This document shows, piece after piece, positions 12,588-25,075 of a DNA stretch of 64,000 nt. The translations under genes were made by a program, and so were the position numbers. Each line of letters begins with the position of its first letter. Position 1 is the first letter of the stretch. The notes below the pieces were generated by a model. The model saw nothing but the letters and a program-made list of their open reading frames with translations, was not told where the DNA came from and did not search any database. The stretch comes from Saksenaea vasiformis B4078 (lineage: Eukaryota > Mucoromycota > Mucoromycetes > Mucorales > Saksenaeaceae), in assembly GCA_000697055.1 (NCBI GenBank), contig JNDT01001818.1, positions 310,001 through 374,000 on the forward strand. The letters run 5' to 3'.

Positions 12588-13182
12588 ATGTCAAATAACA
12601 ACAATGAGTGCAAGATCGTGTTTAAGGATCTGTTCATCATTGAATCAGTTTGTCATGATCACAGTTCAAGCACAGGTTTTGACTTAGCATGTCCGAAAGA
12701 AATTAACATTTGACATAGTGCCTTGCCTTTTGGCCCGTTCGACCAATGATCGCTTTCATTTAATGCTGGACTTTCATGCGGATCTTTTCCCTCTCAGCTT
12801 GCATGAAAGGATATCCCTGACAATTGCTGTAGCCCAAAGGCCCTCTCAGGATTCGGAAAATGAGAAAAATTCTACAGAAAGGCGTCAAGGATGGCGTCCT
12901 CAAACGCAAGGAGAGTACCGATTATGCGACGAGTATGAGTACGTTATGTACGGGAAAATCTTTCGATTTCTAGAGGCCAGTGCAAACCGTCCACTTGAAA
13001 CGAGTCCTACCGGAAGTCAGCGCATGTAAGTGTAACAAAGCCATTTCCACCAATTTGATATACTGCCACTTAGATCGATTCATATCTCCTGCGGTGGACT
13101 GTTAGGAACGCTTGAAGGCGAATACTGCCATCTTCGCGACCTGGAGATTGGCATGTACGTTTACTTGATGTTAAGAAAGTGA
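12588..13182 (+). CDS. RPB8: RPB8, common subunit of RNA polymerases I, II and III
   Basis: Proposed join 12588-12675, 12719-13025, 13074-13182, 167 aa against about 150 in other species. Rpb8 is a small OB-fold subunit on the outer face of all three nuclear RNA polymerases. The translation gives IVFKDLFIIES, FHLMLDFHADLFPLSLHERISL, WRPQTQGEYRLCDEYEYVMYGKIF, and SIHISCGGLLGTLEGEYCHL followed by YVYLMLRK. The DEYEYVMYGK and SxGGLLxxLEG motifs are diagnostic. The first intron (12676-12718, 43 bp, donor GTTTTG) is the least certain junction; it was chosen because it aligns ungapped with human RPB8. The middle has an extra basic/polar loop (SENEKNSTERRQG), which accounts for the greater length. 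Confidence 0.9.
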
Positions 13183-14206
13183 AATGACTTGCGTTTATAA
13201 CAACCCTTTTGCTACAAATGAAATGCTTGACGCTATATTTTCAAAATTAAATTCGCACCTTGCAATTCTACTTCGTGGAATTAAAAATCTAGGCTCCAGA
13301 CTAACGGATGCTTCCTGGTAAAGCGGTACTGCTTTGCTTGCATAGTAGATAGAGTTTCGGTTCTGGTGATTATATACACCGCTGACAGGAGTCGTCCCCT
13401 CTGCACAAAGTCAGGTTCATAATTTGTAACATGTAGTCTTGCTATGTACATGTAAGAAGTGGATCTTTATAGCCAAAATGAGAATCACTGCGGGTACTAC
13501 GACAAAATCGAAAGTTCTGAAGGTGAATGACCTCCTTCATTTTAAGAATTGATGAAATATATGTTGTCTGCGTAACCGAAGTGGTGCTAGTGGTGAAGAC
13601 TGGAGCTTGGTTCCCAAAGGATGGAATTTCCGAAAAAGGCGAAACGCTTCCAGTGAGAAGGTGCACAAAACAGGAGAGCGGTCAATTTGAATTCTGCCGA
13701 ATCCCGTTTCTCGCGGTGATAGCAAATATCGTGGCATCAGAATATCTGATATTGGTTGATACTAGATCGCAATACCTAAGTATCAACGCTGCTCTAAGAC
13801 GATCATTCGTCGATACAGCAGCTTAAGGCATATTGACACAATTTTGTCTTCGGGTGGGAGCATCAACGCAAGCACGATGACCATAATCATATCCAGACTA
13901 GAAATATAAATCGACCATGAGAAGCCATTTCTCGTCTACTGTGGTTTGGATAAACATTATCCTAAAGTATCAGAGTGCTCCCTCGCTATTAATTTTTGCT
14001 CTTTTCTTAAGCAAATATTTGAGATTAGCCACAAGAGACAATAAGAAGCAAAGTAATGTGACGTCCACCTCCATCCACTTTTAACTGTGTACTAACTTGA
14101 TACAAAGATTACGTTTATTTCGATCTCACGCGATTACCTTGATCCGCGGGCTTCCGACTCAATTACCGTTTCTGTTAGGCCATGTACTATTAGATAGCAT
14201 TTTGAC
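13183..14206. other. Spacer between RPB8 and the Sel1/MACPF-like gene
   Basis: One frame at 13527-13826 is open but matches nothing I know and has no splice context. No gene is called. Confidence 0.4.
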
Positions 14207-17200
14207 TTATTTGAATGCTTCATCGTAGTCCTGTTTTATTCCGCCGTTTCCATCTCTGTACATATCACCGAGTCTGGCTTGCGCATACTCATGTCCCTGT
14301 ATAGCAACTCTTTCATACCATTTGAACGCTTCATCGTAGTCCTGTTTTACTCGTCCTTTTCCATCTCTGTACACATCACCAACTCTGGCTTGCGCATACT
14401 CATGTCCCTGTATAGCAGCTCTTTCGTACCATTTGAATGCTTCATCGTAGTCCTGTTCTACTCGTCCTTTTCCATCTCTGTACATATCACCAACTTCGGT
14501 TTGTGCGTACGCATCTCCTTGAATAGCAGCTCTTTCATACCATTTGAACGCTTCATCGTAGTCCTGTTTTACTCGTCCTTTTCCATCTCTGTACATATCA
14601 CCAACTTCGGTTTGTGCGTATGCATCTCCTTGAATAGCAGCTCTTTCATACCATTTGAACGCTTCATCGTAGTCCTGTTCTACTCGTCCTTTTCCATCTC
14701 TGTACATATCACCAACTTCGGTTTGTGCGTATGCATCTCCTTGAATAGTAGCTCTTTCGTACCATTTGAATGCTTCATCGTAGTCCTGTTTTACTCCGCC
14801 GTTTCCATCTCTGTACATATCACCGAGTCTGGCTTGCGCATACTCATGTCCCTGTATAGCAGCTCTTTCATACCATTTGAACGCTTCATCGTAGTCCTGT
14901 TCTACTCGTCCTTTTCCATCTCTGTACATATCACCAACTTCGGTTTGTGCGTATGCATCTCCTTGAATAGTAGCTCTTTCGTACCATTTGAATGCTTCAT
15001 CGTAGTCCTGTTTTACTCCGCCGTTTCCATCTCTGTACATATCACCGAGTCTGGCTTGCGCATACTCATGTCCCTGTATAGCAGCTCTTTCATACCATTT
15101 GAACGCTTCATCGTAGTCCTGTTCTACTCGTCCTTTTCCATCTCTGTACATATCACCGACTCTAGCTTGTGCTACGGCATTTCCCCGATCTGCAGGTCTT
15201 TGGTAGCATTCCAATGCCTTTGCGTAGTCCTGACCCACCGTCCCTTTTCCGTCTCGGAAGATGTCTCCAATCTTGATCTGTCCATCGCCATTACTTCGCG
15301 GTTCCGCCTTTTCATACCACATTATTGCTTCGTTACAGTCTTGTTCTACTCCTTTTCCGTCTCTGTACATGTCACCGATTCGGATTTGAACTTCTGCATT
15401 GGTAGAAATGCCAGCCTTTTTATACCACCTAAGCGCTTCACCGTAGTCTCTGAGCGATCCTTCGCCATCTCTGTGCATATCACCTATCCGAATTTGCGCG
15501 TAGGTACTACCCTGAGAGGCAGCTATGTTGTACCACTTTAACGCTGCGCTATAGTCTTTTTCCACGCCTTTGCCGTTTCTGTACATGTCTGCAATTGTCG
15601 TTTGCGCCTCGATATCGTTCTGAATCGCGGCTTTCTGATACCATGTAAACGCTTTCTGATGATTTTGTTCCACTTCTTTGCCATGCATATACATATACCC
15701 AGCTTTAATTTGAATATCGACATTGCAGTGGTCAGCAGCCTTATTGTACCACCCTAACGCTTTTTCATAATTCTGATTTACATATATTCCATCCCAGTAC
15801 ATATCTCCAAGTTTGATTGATGCATCCGGATTGTCTTGAATAGCCGCTTTTACGTACCATTCAAAAGCTTCCTCGTAATCTCTAATTTCTCCTAATCCAT
15901 AGTAATACGCATCTCCCATGCCCTTTTGGGCAGCTGCATTGCCCTGTGTAGCAGCTTTGCCAAACCATTTCAACGCTTCCTTATAGCCCTTCATTACGAA
16001 TTGACCATTCATGTACATGGTTCCTATATTGTTTTGCGCTGATGGGTTGTTCTGGTTTGCAGCTTTTTCTATCCATTTGAAAGCTTGGGAGTAATCCTGG
16101 GAAACTCCCAGCCCGTCTCTGTACATGATCCCGAGGTTATTCTGTGCGTTGCTGTCGTCTTGCTCAGCTGCTTTATTGAACCATTTGAAAGCCTCGTTGT
16201 AATTTTTTCTCACTCCTGTACCGTATTTGTACAGATATCCCAGGTTGCACTGTGCTTCAGGATGGTTCTGTTCTGCGGCTCTCTTGAACCAATTGAACGC
16301 TATAACATGGTCCTTGCATACGCCTTCTCCGAAGAGGTACATGATTCCTAAGTTATATTGCGCGTCGCTATCGCCTTGATGAGCAGCTCTTGCAAACAGT
16401 TGATACGCGGAGTCGTGGTTTTTCTCGACTCCTCTGCCACAATCGTACATTACTCCCAAGTTGTACTGAGCCTTTGCATTTCCTTTCGCTGCAGCCTTAG
16501 AGAACCACCCACATGCTGCGGTGGAATCTTGGAGAGTCCCTTTACCACTTTCGTACATAACTCCAATACAGTTTTCTGCGTCGTTATTGTTATGACCAGC
16601 AGCTCTTTCAAACCAATCTAATGCTTTAGCATAGTCTTGATCAACGCCTTCACCAGAGAGGTACATCATACCAATACGGAGCTCTGCGTCGGGGCTACCA
16701 TGACCAACCGCTTTGTTAAACAACTCGAACGCCTTCTTGCAATTTCGATCAACGCCTTGGCCAGACAGATACAGCACCCCAAGGTGGTATAGTGCATCGC
16801 TGTGGTATTGCTGGGTCGCTTTTTCGAAATATTCTATTGCTTTGGCGTAATCTTGAACTATGCCTTTACCGTCTCTGTACATGCAACCAAGTCTATTGTA
16901 CGCATCGCTGCTGTGCTGTTCTGCTGCCTTCAAAAACCATTCTAATGCTTCTGAGTCGTCCTGAGTGATGCATTTTCCATTCAGATGTTCGACGCCAAGG
17001 CTGTATTGCGCTTTGATAACATTACGATCGACAGCCTCCAGAAATAGGTCACAAACTTCGATATAGGCGCGGCTGACCCCAAAGCCCTTCGCGTACATAA
17101 GCCATAATCGGTAGCGAGCAAAATGATCTTTGGAGAAGGCTACTGGTTTGTATTTTTGGATCGTGCTTATATCCCGATGCTTGATATTGTTCAGTTCATC

Positions 17201-20110
17201 GCAAACACTTCCTTCAAGGAAGCGATTATGAAGGGTGCTTTTAAATGCATCTTCTGCAGCGATTCTCAAGCTATTTGGTAGCAGACAGTATGTCGGAAGA
17301 AGGTCTTTGAACTGGATAATTGCTGGGTTTCTTTGAATCGACTCCATCCACCGTGCGACATTCAGTTCAGAAGTACCTGGTGAAGACCGATCGCTGGCAT
17401 CAAATAGCAGGGATGGATCACCACCTACAGAGAAATAAATTTATTATACATAGTTACACTGGTCAATTATATTATGTTACCAATGGGTTTGCACCAACGT
17501 CCTGCTCGGATAGATTCGTCGATTGCGCATTTGATTTTAGTTTTACCGTCATATGAGGATTCATTTATATCCAAAGACTTTTGAAGGGCTTCATCACACT
17601 CAATCATAATTTTCCCCCCTACAGCGTCTTAACAGAAGCGATTTTCAGAAAATCTTAAATCTTACCAAGTATTGTGACTGCAGGGTAGAAGAAACCGTAT
17701 GATCGGAACACTTTTTCAAGGTCTTCAGATGCTTGGGTGTCAGAGGTCTGCCTCAATGCGGCTCTAATATCGTTAATAAAAGGAATATTGGCCTGAACAT
17801 TATCATCAAGGTTCAACTACTGATGAAGTTAACAACCAAGGTTCCAACTATCTGATCACCATACTTCATAGAAAGATATATATATTATCAGGAATGAAGT
17901 ACTAGCTTTTGTCTGCTGCTGTTCTGTGTAGTTGGGGGACTGAAGCATCAGATGTGTCCGAAAGTTCGAGTCAAACAGTGTGCTGATGCCTAGATTGCTC
18001 GCGTTCACGTCTGCATTGTCGACCTTCTCTACCTGTATTTCACTCTTCGCTTCAAGATATTTTGAAATAAAGGTCGATTCTCGTCCATGGAGGCGTTCGT
18101 ACATATTTAGTAACAACGAGCTTGAAATTTGTCCATCAAGTTTAATTCCTCGATTCCAATAATTAATGATGAGATCGATGATGCCAGCTTGTACTGTATC
18201 AGCTGACCGCATTCTTCGTGAGTTGATGCGGAAGCAGGTCTGATTCTTCCAATGTTGATAATCTAGACTTGCAGAAACTGCTGACCTCACAATAAGTGGT
18301 AATGAAGGGTTCATGACTGGCTCTATGGAAAATACGCTGTACAGATCCCGTAGCGGAGCTACACATAGATGTACGCGTATCATGTTCCCCCCGCTGTCAA
18401 CTATTTCACTTTGCAAAGCGATATCATCGTTCAGACGAATATAATCGTCAAAAACCTCTAGATTTTGTCGATGGAATGATTCTGTTTCGGCAGCACGGCT
18501 ATATCGAACGATTTTCCTGATAGTTTTACTTGTATGAGCATTTGATTCCACATATAGTGCCTTGGCTGAATTTACCATTCTTGTATCAGGTTTCTAGACA
18601 GTTGAGATACAGTTACTGGGGCATATTGTTCGCTTAATCCACTGTGTTTTGATTCTTGTTGTTCAGTAATTGAGCATCTTGGCGGTAGAAGTGATAAGAA
18701 TTTCTTGATTCGTTCTCCTGCAATAAACTCCGATTCTGCATGCATCAAGTGCACATAAACTATATCTCCATATCTCACAGGCATATAAGCACGGTGTACA
18801 TCTTTTGACGCAAAGCTAACTGTAGCTGGGAAGATACGATCCTCATACAAATCTTTCATCAATCCACCGGGATCTACAAGGCACAAGATTTCTCCTGTAT
18901 AAAAAGGTAAGGTAACTATGCGAACTAGTTGCTTCGGGTAATCTCAGCATGAAATATTACCTTCATGTTTTGGTGTATGCTTTACACTGAGATTACTTTC
19001 TACATATGGAAGGTGGCACATGTACTGTTTAGAGTTGGCTTCTAGCTCGATCGTCGCAATATCCACTGGACAGTTGTAGAATACGTAATCATTGTTCAAA
19101 AACTCCTTTTCATAAACTTCGTTCACTTGAATGCGATCACATTCATCGAGAATATCATACAGTGGTTTCAAGGCTTTCAGCTGGATGATTGCTGGTTTGG
19201 ATTTGACGGTTTCTTTCCAGATTTCGGGTCCTTTTATGAAATAGAAGTCTGCTTCACCACCTACGGTAAACCTTAGAAACCATTGTCCTCCTTAATTTCA
19301 TAGTACCTATAATACTCAAACCACTGCAATTCTCAAGTTCTTTAACTTCTTTCCTTATAAAATTATCCTGGGACTTTGAGGAATTTTCCTGTCTGGACGC
19401 AACTCTACCACCTTCAAAGGGGTTATCATTTCTTTGTCATCCTAAGAGTTGTATCTACCTAGAACTACCCTCGTGGGGTAGTAGTAACCGTATCGGCCGA
19501 ATAAGTCTTGCAATGCATGATATTTTTCGTTGTTTGTTTTGGCGTTCAAAGAGGCTTTGATTCCGTTTCTGAAATTGGTATTAGCTTTAAAAGTCTTGGC
19601 AGATAAACAAATCTGGCGTAAAATGTCATTATTTGAAGTCTACTAAACATCTGTTGATTATACCTCTGTGCAAGAAATGTAAGTAACAAGATATTCGACA
19701 GCGCTGCTTCCCAGATGTGATTGAACGTCTCTATGCTGTTTGCAGTTACTTTTGGCTGCAACATTATAAGCAAACGTTTCCGGGGAGAATTCCTGAACAC
19801 TAGTATCCAGAAACAGCCCGGCCTCCCAGCTCTCCATGGGTAAAGTGCACTTTCGTTCATATTGTGTTAATAGTGCATTTTCGGCAGATTTGTGGTCCAT
19901 ATTTCCTATAGCGTCTTCGTGATTTTCAACCTCGAATGCAGGATCCTGAGCTCTTCGTCCGTCAAAATGGACACCACGTGTATATTGACGAATAATTTCA
20001 TCCGATAAGAACATATCCATCTATATAGAATGCATGTGTCAAACGAACCTAATCAATGATTAATTTACCTCGCTTGTTTCTGAACTAACCCCTTCACCGC
20101 GAAATCCCAT
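14207..20110 (-). CDS. Large protein with two MACPF-like units and a C-terminal Sel1-repeat array
   Basis: Proposed exons in transcript order: 20110-20069, 20020-19664, 19594-19459, 19411-19307, 19260-18961, 18894-18576, 18516-17865, 17816-17666, 17618-17481, 17424-14207. Every phase closes, giving 1805 aa. The N-terminal half is a tandem duplication. Each unit has YIS(C/F)xE before an intron, then xANxxFxNxIxAxL, then YGYYYPTRVVLGG in unit 1 and YGFFYPAVTILGG in unit 2, then a GGxxxxxF...W...NPAIIQ block. The YG-x-x-Y-x6-GG pattern matches the MACPF core (YGTHY-x6-GG) with the TH pair replaced. The last 950 or so residues are Sel1 repeats of 36-37 aa (AQxxLGxMYxxGxGVxxDYxxAxxWYxKAA), typical protein-interaction scaffolds. 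No signal peptide is evident. A two-gene reading is possible but would need an unseen start. MACPF assignment is inference; Sel1 assignment is certain. Confidence 0.8.
14210..15160 (-). repeat. Near-identical tandem Sel1 repeat units (111 bp)
   Basis: About eight to nine units of 111 bp (37 codons) at the 3' end of the Sel1 gene differ by only a few bases. They alternate between a KGRVEQDYDEAFKWYERAA type and a NGGVKQDYDEAFKWYERAT type. Upstream units, from about 15170 on, are clearly diverged. This points to recent unequal crossover or gene conversion, and also makes the copy number here vulnerable to assembly collapse. Confidence 0.9.
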
Positions 20111-21649
20111 CGCAAAAGCGAAAGAGATGCTTTCTTAGTAGGCGCCGTCTAAATCCATGCACGATAAAACCTTAAACGTAGCAGTGTGTCACAAGGTTGG
20201 CGCCACATAAATGAGGGCAATCTATTTCGGTGGGATATTGGCAAATAGTTAGCGAACGAGTATCAATTCAGTTATAATACACTATGAGATTTTCCAAGAC
20301 GCAGTGTATTGTACCGTTAAGTGCGAATGCCCTTACTGAATCTCTTAATAATGTGTAAGTTAGCTTGATAAAAAATGATCACTCAACACATAGGTTCTGG
20401 CACTTTTTAAAGAAGAATGACAAGAGAATGGCTCTTCGTTTTACAGAGTACCGTATGGTACTAATAGTAGTGATATACGTAATCGCCTCACATGGAGTAA
20501 CGGTGTATTGCACCAGCGCTCAGCCGCATCTCTATTTTTTAATTGATACCGTGTACAACGTTCACTGGTACCTTGATTTGTATTCACTGGGAAACTTAAC
20601 CTAATACAGGATATACGATAGTCATACAAAACTCGTACTGCTTTTATCCACCCCACCTCCTTTCATTTTTAATAAGACAATCTTTTTTAGAGTCTCACTT
20701 ATTTCAGCCTTGCCACTACTTGAATTTGGATAAACGCACTGGTCTGTCGATACTGCCCGCATATAAGACTATATATTTCCAAGCCTTATCTAAGAACTGC
20801 CATATGGTGGCAACTGGGGTACTTCCAAAAAGCACGATATATTCTGTTCTAGAGATCTGAAAGAATAATACAACTCAATAGCAGCTTTGGCTTTTGAATA
20901 CCTGCAGCACCACTCAGATAAAATTGCATTTGCAATGGTATTTTAGATAAAGTTCAAAAATCTGGCTTTTCTTTCTTAATGACAGCTTGAAACTCTGATC
21001 TTTGCTGCTAAAACTCACGTTTGACTTCTAAAACGTGTCTGCCTCAGTATTGATTGCCCTATTCCCCAGATCTACAGTTAATGTTGATATGTTTGTCAGT
21101 TGGTCATTTCTTCCTTTCTCACAAGATCCGGTAATTCTCAACTTTTTGAATAACAGCCTCTTTCCCCTTCCGTTTTCGGCATGTGATGGTGACTCCTTCT
21201 TTTCTCAAGAGAAGCTAATACAATTACATCTTTATTAACATCCGACTTATATCAATTCATCTGCGATACAATATTTATGTAGTTACAAAGCGCCATATAT
21301 GAATATGAATTACCCTATCTGGGTTCGGTACTTGTAACATCTGTAATCTCTTCACAGTATAGACTACCGGATTTGATGTCCATCTGCTGCACCAGTTTAA
21401 AAGTTACAGCAACTCTAAACCAAGATCTTTGTTCTAGAAGATTTTCTATGCAAGTGTATTCGGTTACTTTATTCGATAACGTAATTTTAGTTTACTAGAT
21501 GCTGTTCAAAGACACTTACACTATAGAGCTTCAACTAAGCACTTTTTACTCATCTTCTTCTTCCTTTAAAGCTGTACAGTCGGTTAAGTACCTTCCTTTT
21601 TGCGTTGTATTTCTGGCAAGTTATCAGACCTAGCTTGCACAGATATGTT
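20111..21649. other. Spacer upstream of the Sel1/MACPF-like gene
   Basis: Short frames only and no recognised gene. The part next to 20110 should contain the promoter of the large minus-strand gene. Confidence 0.4.
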
Positions 21650-22168
21650 TCTCTAGTTGGTGGCTTTTTTACCGTTCTATCGCTTTGCAGTAGTCGATAC
21701 CTATGACATATCCGTGCTGTACATACTCCAAATTGGTTTCGCGAAAATTGATTTCCCCTCCCATTCGCCTACTTCCTGTAGCTCTCAACTGCTTTGGAGT
21801 TGTCAATATTTACGCTATCACATGCCTATACATGTATCCCAGGTTGGCTTGCGTATAGTCATATCCCGGATCAGCGTTTTTTTTTTTTTACCATTCAATC
21901 GTTTTTGGATATATATAACACATACATCCCACGTTGATGCTACACAAGTTATAATTCCCTGGTTCGGCATCTTCTTGTACCATGGAATGGCTTTGGAGTA
22001 GTCGAGATCTACTCCGTAGCCTTCCGTACATCTAGTCCCAAAGTTGCGCTGCGCAATTACTTTTCGGTGATCATCCACGTTTTTGCAGTATTCAATCGAC
22101 TCTTTAAACCGTCCAGTTGCTATTTCTTCGTCTGTGTTTCCACCGTATCGCATCATCTCGTAGAACAA
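21650..22168 (-). pseudogene. Decayed Sel1-repeat fragment
   Basis: On the minus strand the open frame 22168-21818 contains QRNFGTRCTEGYGVDLDY and SKAIPWYKK, a clear Sel1 unit. A neighbouring frame near 21850 gives YTQANLGYMYRH, a second damaged unit, and TTPKQLRA-like residues of a third. Stops and frame changes between the units show that it is broken. It lies 1.5 kb upstream of the intact Sel1 gene on the same strand and is probably a remnant of a tandem paralogue. Confidence 0.65.
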
Positions 22169-22457
22169 TTACAATACAATGGATGGCGGATATTTCAGTC
22201 CATCTATTAAAGTCAAGAAAGATTTCTTTGAAGCCAACAGTTGGTCAAGCTCAAAATTTGGAACTGTAGCAGATGATAATAGACAGATACGAACGTTAGT
22301 TGAAAAGTGTTCAAGTACCATTTATTTCTATGTAGAAGACTTTCTAGAGAAGTCCAGAATGTTATTCATAGCTGTAAATGTAATACTGTTGCACTCAGCT
22401 GTTCATGAAATGAATTGGTAAAAGATTAGTCCATTAAATTAAAGTTCTGGTAGTCTC
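22169..22457. other. Spacer
   Basis: A short plus-strand frame (22179-22421) has no recognisable motif. Nothing is called. Confidence 0.3.
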
Positions 22458-22718
22458 CACTACAGGAAATGATCTGTAACAATCTTCAAAATATCTTGGA
22501 CAAATGTAAAATGCCTTCGACAAATCTTACCCAATCTTGGACATATCTAAAGTATCTCGGGCAAATCTGAAGTATTCCTTAGAAGTCTGAAGTGGCTGGA
22601 TCAAATCTGTAGAAATTTTATAAAGCGGCCAAAATCAGAGATTGGTCAGGATTTTTATTTTGGTATGAGATTAACTACAGATCTGCCGCAGATTTGTCCA
22701 ACATTTTTTCCCGTAGTG
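22458..22718. mobile_element. MITE-like element with short inverted ends
   Basis: A 261 bp non-coding segment begins CACTACAGGAAA and ends with the near inverse TTTCCCGTAGTG. The 12 bp ends match at 11 positions when inverted. The interior carries several variants of a cTTGGACAAATCT-like word in both orientations, so much of the element can fold on itself. There is no coding capacity. A target-site duplication is not clear; TCT occurs close to both ends. It fits a small non-autonomous DNA transposon. Confidence 0.55.
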
Positions 22719-23050
22719 TCTGAGTAATAGCAATCTTTCATTGATCCATGTCAGAAGAGTGAGCTCCGGTACCATCTACTGCCATGCAGGAGGGGCCATA
22801 ATATTGGTTTCATCGTTATGGTATGAAGTGATTTATAGGTAAATCCCAAGGCCACTTCTCCAAAAGTGTGGCTATCTTGCATTGTACATGGCAGGTGTGA
22901 TGCAAGTAAACCCAAAGCGTAGGATCGGACTATTTTAACTCCCGCCTACACCAGCTGTGAGTCTGGGCTGTGCGCTACTTGAATTCCTGGGCGGGAAGAA
23001 AAACAGGTTAGCGCCAAGGCTGCACGAAACGTTTATCAAAGACAGACACC
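22719..23050. other. Spacer upstream of VPS2
   Basis: No frame with recognisable protein motifs. It presumably contains the VPS2 promoter. Confidence 0.35.
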
Positions 23051-23970
23051 ATGGTACAGTGAGACCAACGATGGAAGAAAGAGCAATGCCTGCGCCATTT
23101 CATTATTGACATTTGCTCTCCAGAACTTTCTTTTCGGAAGTCGAAAGACGCCTGCGGAGATGCTTCGACAGCATCAGCGCAGTATCAACAAGGCACAACG
23201 AGAGCTGGATCGTGAAAGAGACAGACTAGAACGGCAAGAGAAGAAGCTCATTCTGGACATAAAAAAATCAGCCAAGGCCAACCAAATGGTAACAAAAAGC
23301 TATACAGTACTGAAATCCAAACCGCTTATTGTCTTTTTCTGTGGTTGTACCGTTTAAGAGCGCATGCAAGGTGATGGCAAAAGATTTAGTGCGTACACGG
23401 CGTTACATCCAAAAATTCTATCAGATGAAAACACATCTGCAGGCAGTCTCCTTACGTATTCAGGTATTACTTTTCGGATCGAGTACGCTTGGGTGTCGTT
23501 AAGTGGCTCACGTGTCCATCTCTCCGCAGACGCTGCGATCTAATCAACAAATGGCGGAAGCCATGCGTGGAGCGACAAAAGCCATGTCATCAATGAATAG
23601 AACGATGAATCTGCCAAAGATCCAACAGATTATGATGGACTTTGAAAAAGAAAGCGAGTTGATGGATATGAAAGACGAGATGATGGGCGATGCAATCGAC
23701 GATGTCGTTGGGGAAGATGACGACGAAGAGGAAAGCGAAGAAATTGTTAACAGGGTTTTGGACGAGATTGGAATCAGTCTAAATCAAGAGGTAAGGAATG
23801 ATGAGCAATGAATGCAACTAAGTGATATTGTCTGCTAGCTTGTGGATGCACCAACAGGGATTAAACAGGCGATGCCAGAGGCCTCAACCGAACGTGTGGC
23901 TCAGGCAGAGGGACTTTCTGCAGATGATGCTGCCTTGCAAGCGAGATTGGATAATTTACGACGAGAGTAA
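23051..23970 (+). CDS. VPS2: Vps2/CHMP2A, ESCRT-III core subunit
   Basis: Proposed join 23051-23053, 23124-23288, 23359-23463, 23530-23790, 23839-23970, 221 aa (human CHMP2A has 222). Vps2 caps ESCRT-III filaments with Vps24 and recruits the Vps4 ATPase for membrane scission at endosomes. The N-terminus MNFLFGSRKTPAEMLRQ followed by ELDRERDRLERQEKK is the CHMP2A signature. MAKDLVRTRRYIQKFYQM and KAMSSMNRTMNLPKIQQIM cover helices 2-3. An acidic loop DDVVGEDDDEEESEE and VNRVLDEIGISL precede the C-terminal DAALQARLDNLRRE, a MIM1-type Vps4-binding helix. The first exon is only the ATG, as in PAM16 in this window. Phases close throughout. Confidence 0.93.
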
Positions 23971-25075
23971 AACAAAGTAAAACAAAATAATGATATACCT
24001 TGTGTCGTGTTGCTCTATGGGAGAGCACATGTTTTTCGAACATGATCAGCATGGTTTGACATGACTGTGGGAACGACATAGTAAGATCGGAGTTGATGAT
24101 GTAGGATAACAGAAAGCAATTTGATGTCAAGTAAAGCTGATATTCTAATATCCATTGCGGTTCATGGTCACGAGAGTAAATCTAGGAAGATATCTTTTGC
24201 TAGACTTGAAATGACTTGTAGCCTGTCATTCAACTCTTTTTTTCTTTTTTTTACCACGTCTCAGAAGAGGCTGTTTTGCAAACGTTGTGGTTCTAGAGGG
24301 CATCTAAATGGTAGAGACACGTACTGGATTGCGATTACTGCATTTCTGGGCCGTACTGCGATGTGGGCAAGTCAGTAGTGTGTTAGAGCAGAGGTAGCCA
24401 CCGACTGTACTGCGAACTTTCGCCACAGGGTGATGACACAAACTACAGTGAGGGAGATGAGGAATATGTCTACAACCATCTAGAATTCACACGCTAAAGA
24501 GATTTTGTTGCACTACATTAAATATATCAATTGATATAGTGCTCTTCGTCGTAGGCGGGACTCCGTGCCGTTTATTCCCTTTGCAATACATAACTCAGCT
24601 GGCTGGGATTGTGGATTGATATGCAACGTGTGTGACAAATAAAACGGATGAGAATAACGTAACCCGGTGGGATAAAAGGATCAGAGACCTTGTGAAGAGG
24701 TGTTGCAGCTTTGGATCCTGTTTCTAGATATTGGTCCTGACTGTAACAGCTTTCATGTCGCAATTTCATAACTCGCTCTGTACCTGTAGAATCCCGTGGC
24801 GCAACCCTACATTGAGCCAAACAAATGGATGCACCTCCGGTTCTCCGGAGATTTGGCTTGACAGTGTGATAGCTGCATGGCTTATTGTAGTTGGGTTGTG
24901 GGCCTGGCAGAAGCAATTTCAAATCGGAACTTCTTTGGGAATAACTAACATGCGGACGTTCGACATCAGACCAAATGTCTTAGCTTTTGCTCTGAGCCTA
25001 TACTTTAATAACCTTTTTTTTTAATTTACTTTTGATTCATGTGCTACAATTTGACAGGTTTGCTTGTAATTTGTT
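23971..25075. other. Spacer between VPS2 and the minus-strand kinase
   Basis: Convergent 3' ends flank this 1.1 kb. Frames at 24121-24378 and 24572-25024 overlap on both strands and show no family motif. No gene is called. Confidence 0.4.

Noticed and set aside
14279..15541. Long plus-strand frame of 420 codons opposite the Sel1 array
   Set aside because: It is the exact antisense of the repeated Sel1 units and owes its length to their repetition; the composition (Phe/Ser/Ile-rich) is not protein-like.
17856..18578. Minus-strand frame beginning MVNSAKALYVE as a separate gene
   Set aside because: Its first 20 codons fall inside a 59 bp GT-AG intron; splicing there joins the upstream exon (LIQEW) to KIVRYSRAAE in phase, making one gene.
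24572..25024. Overlapping frames on both strands between VPS2 and the kinase
   Set aside because: No conserved motif, no splice chain, and neither strand shows coding bias.
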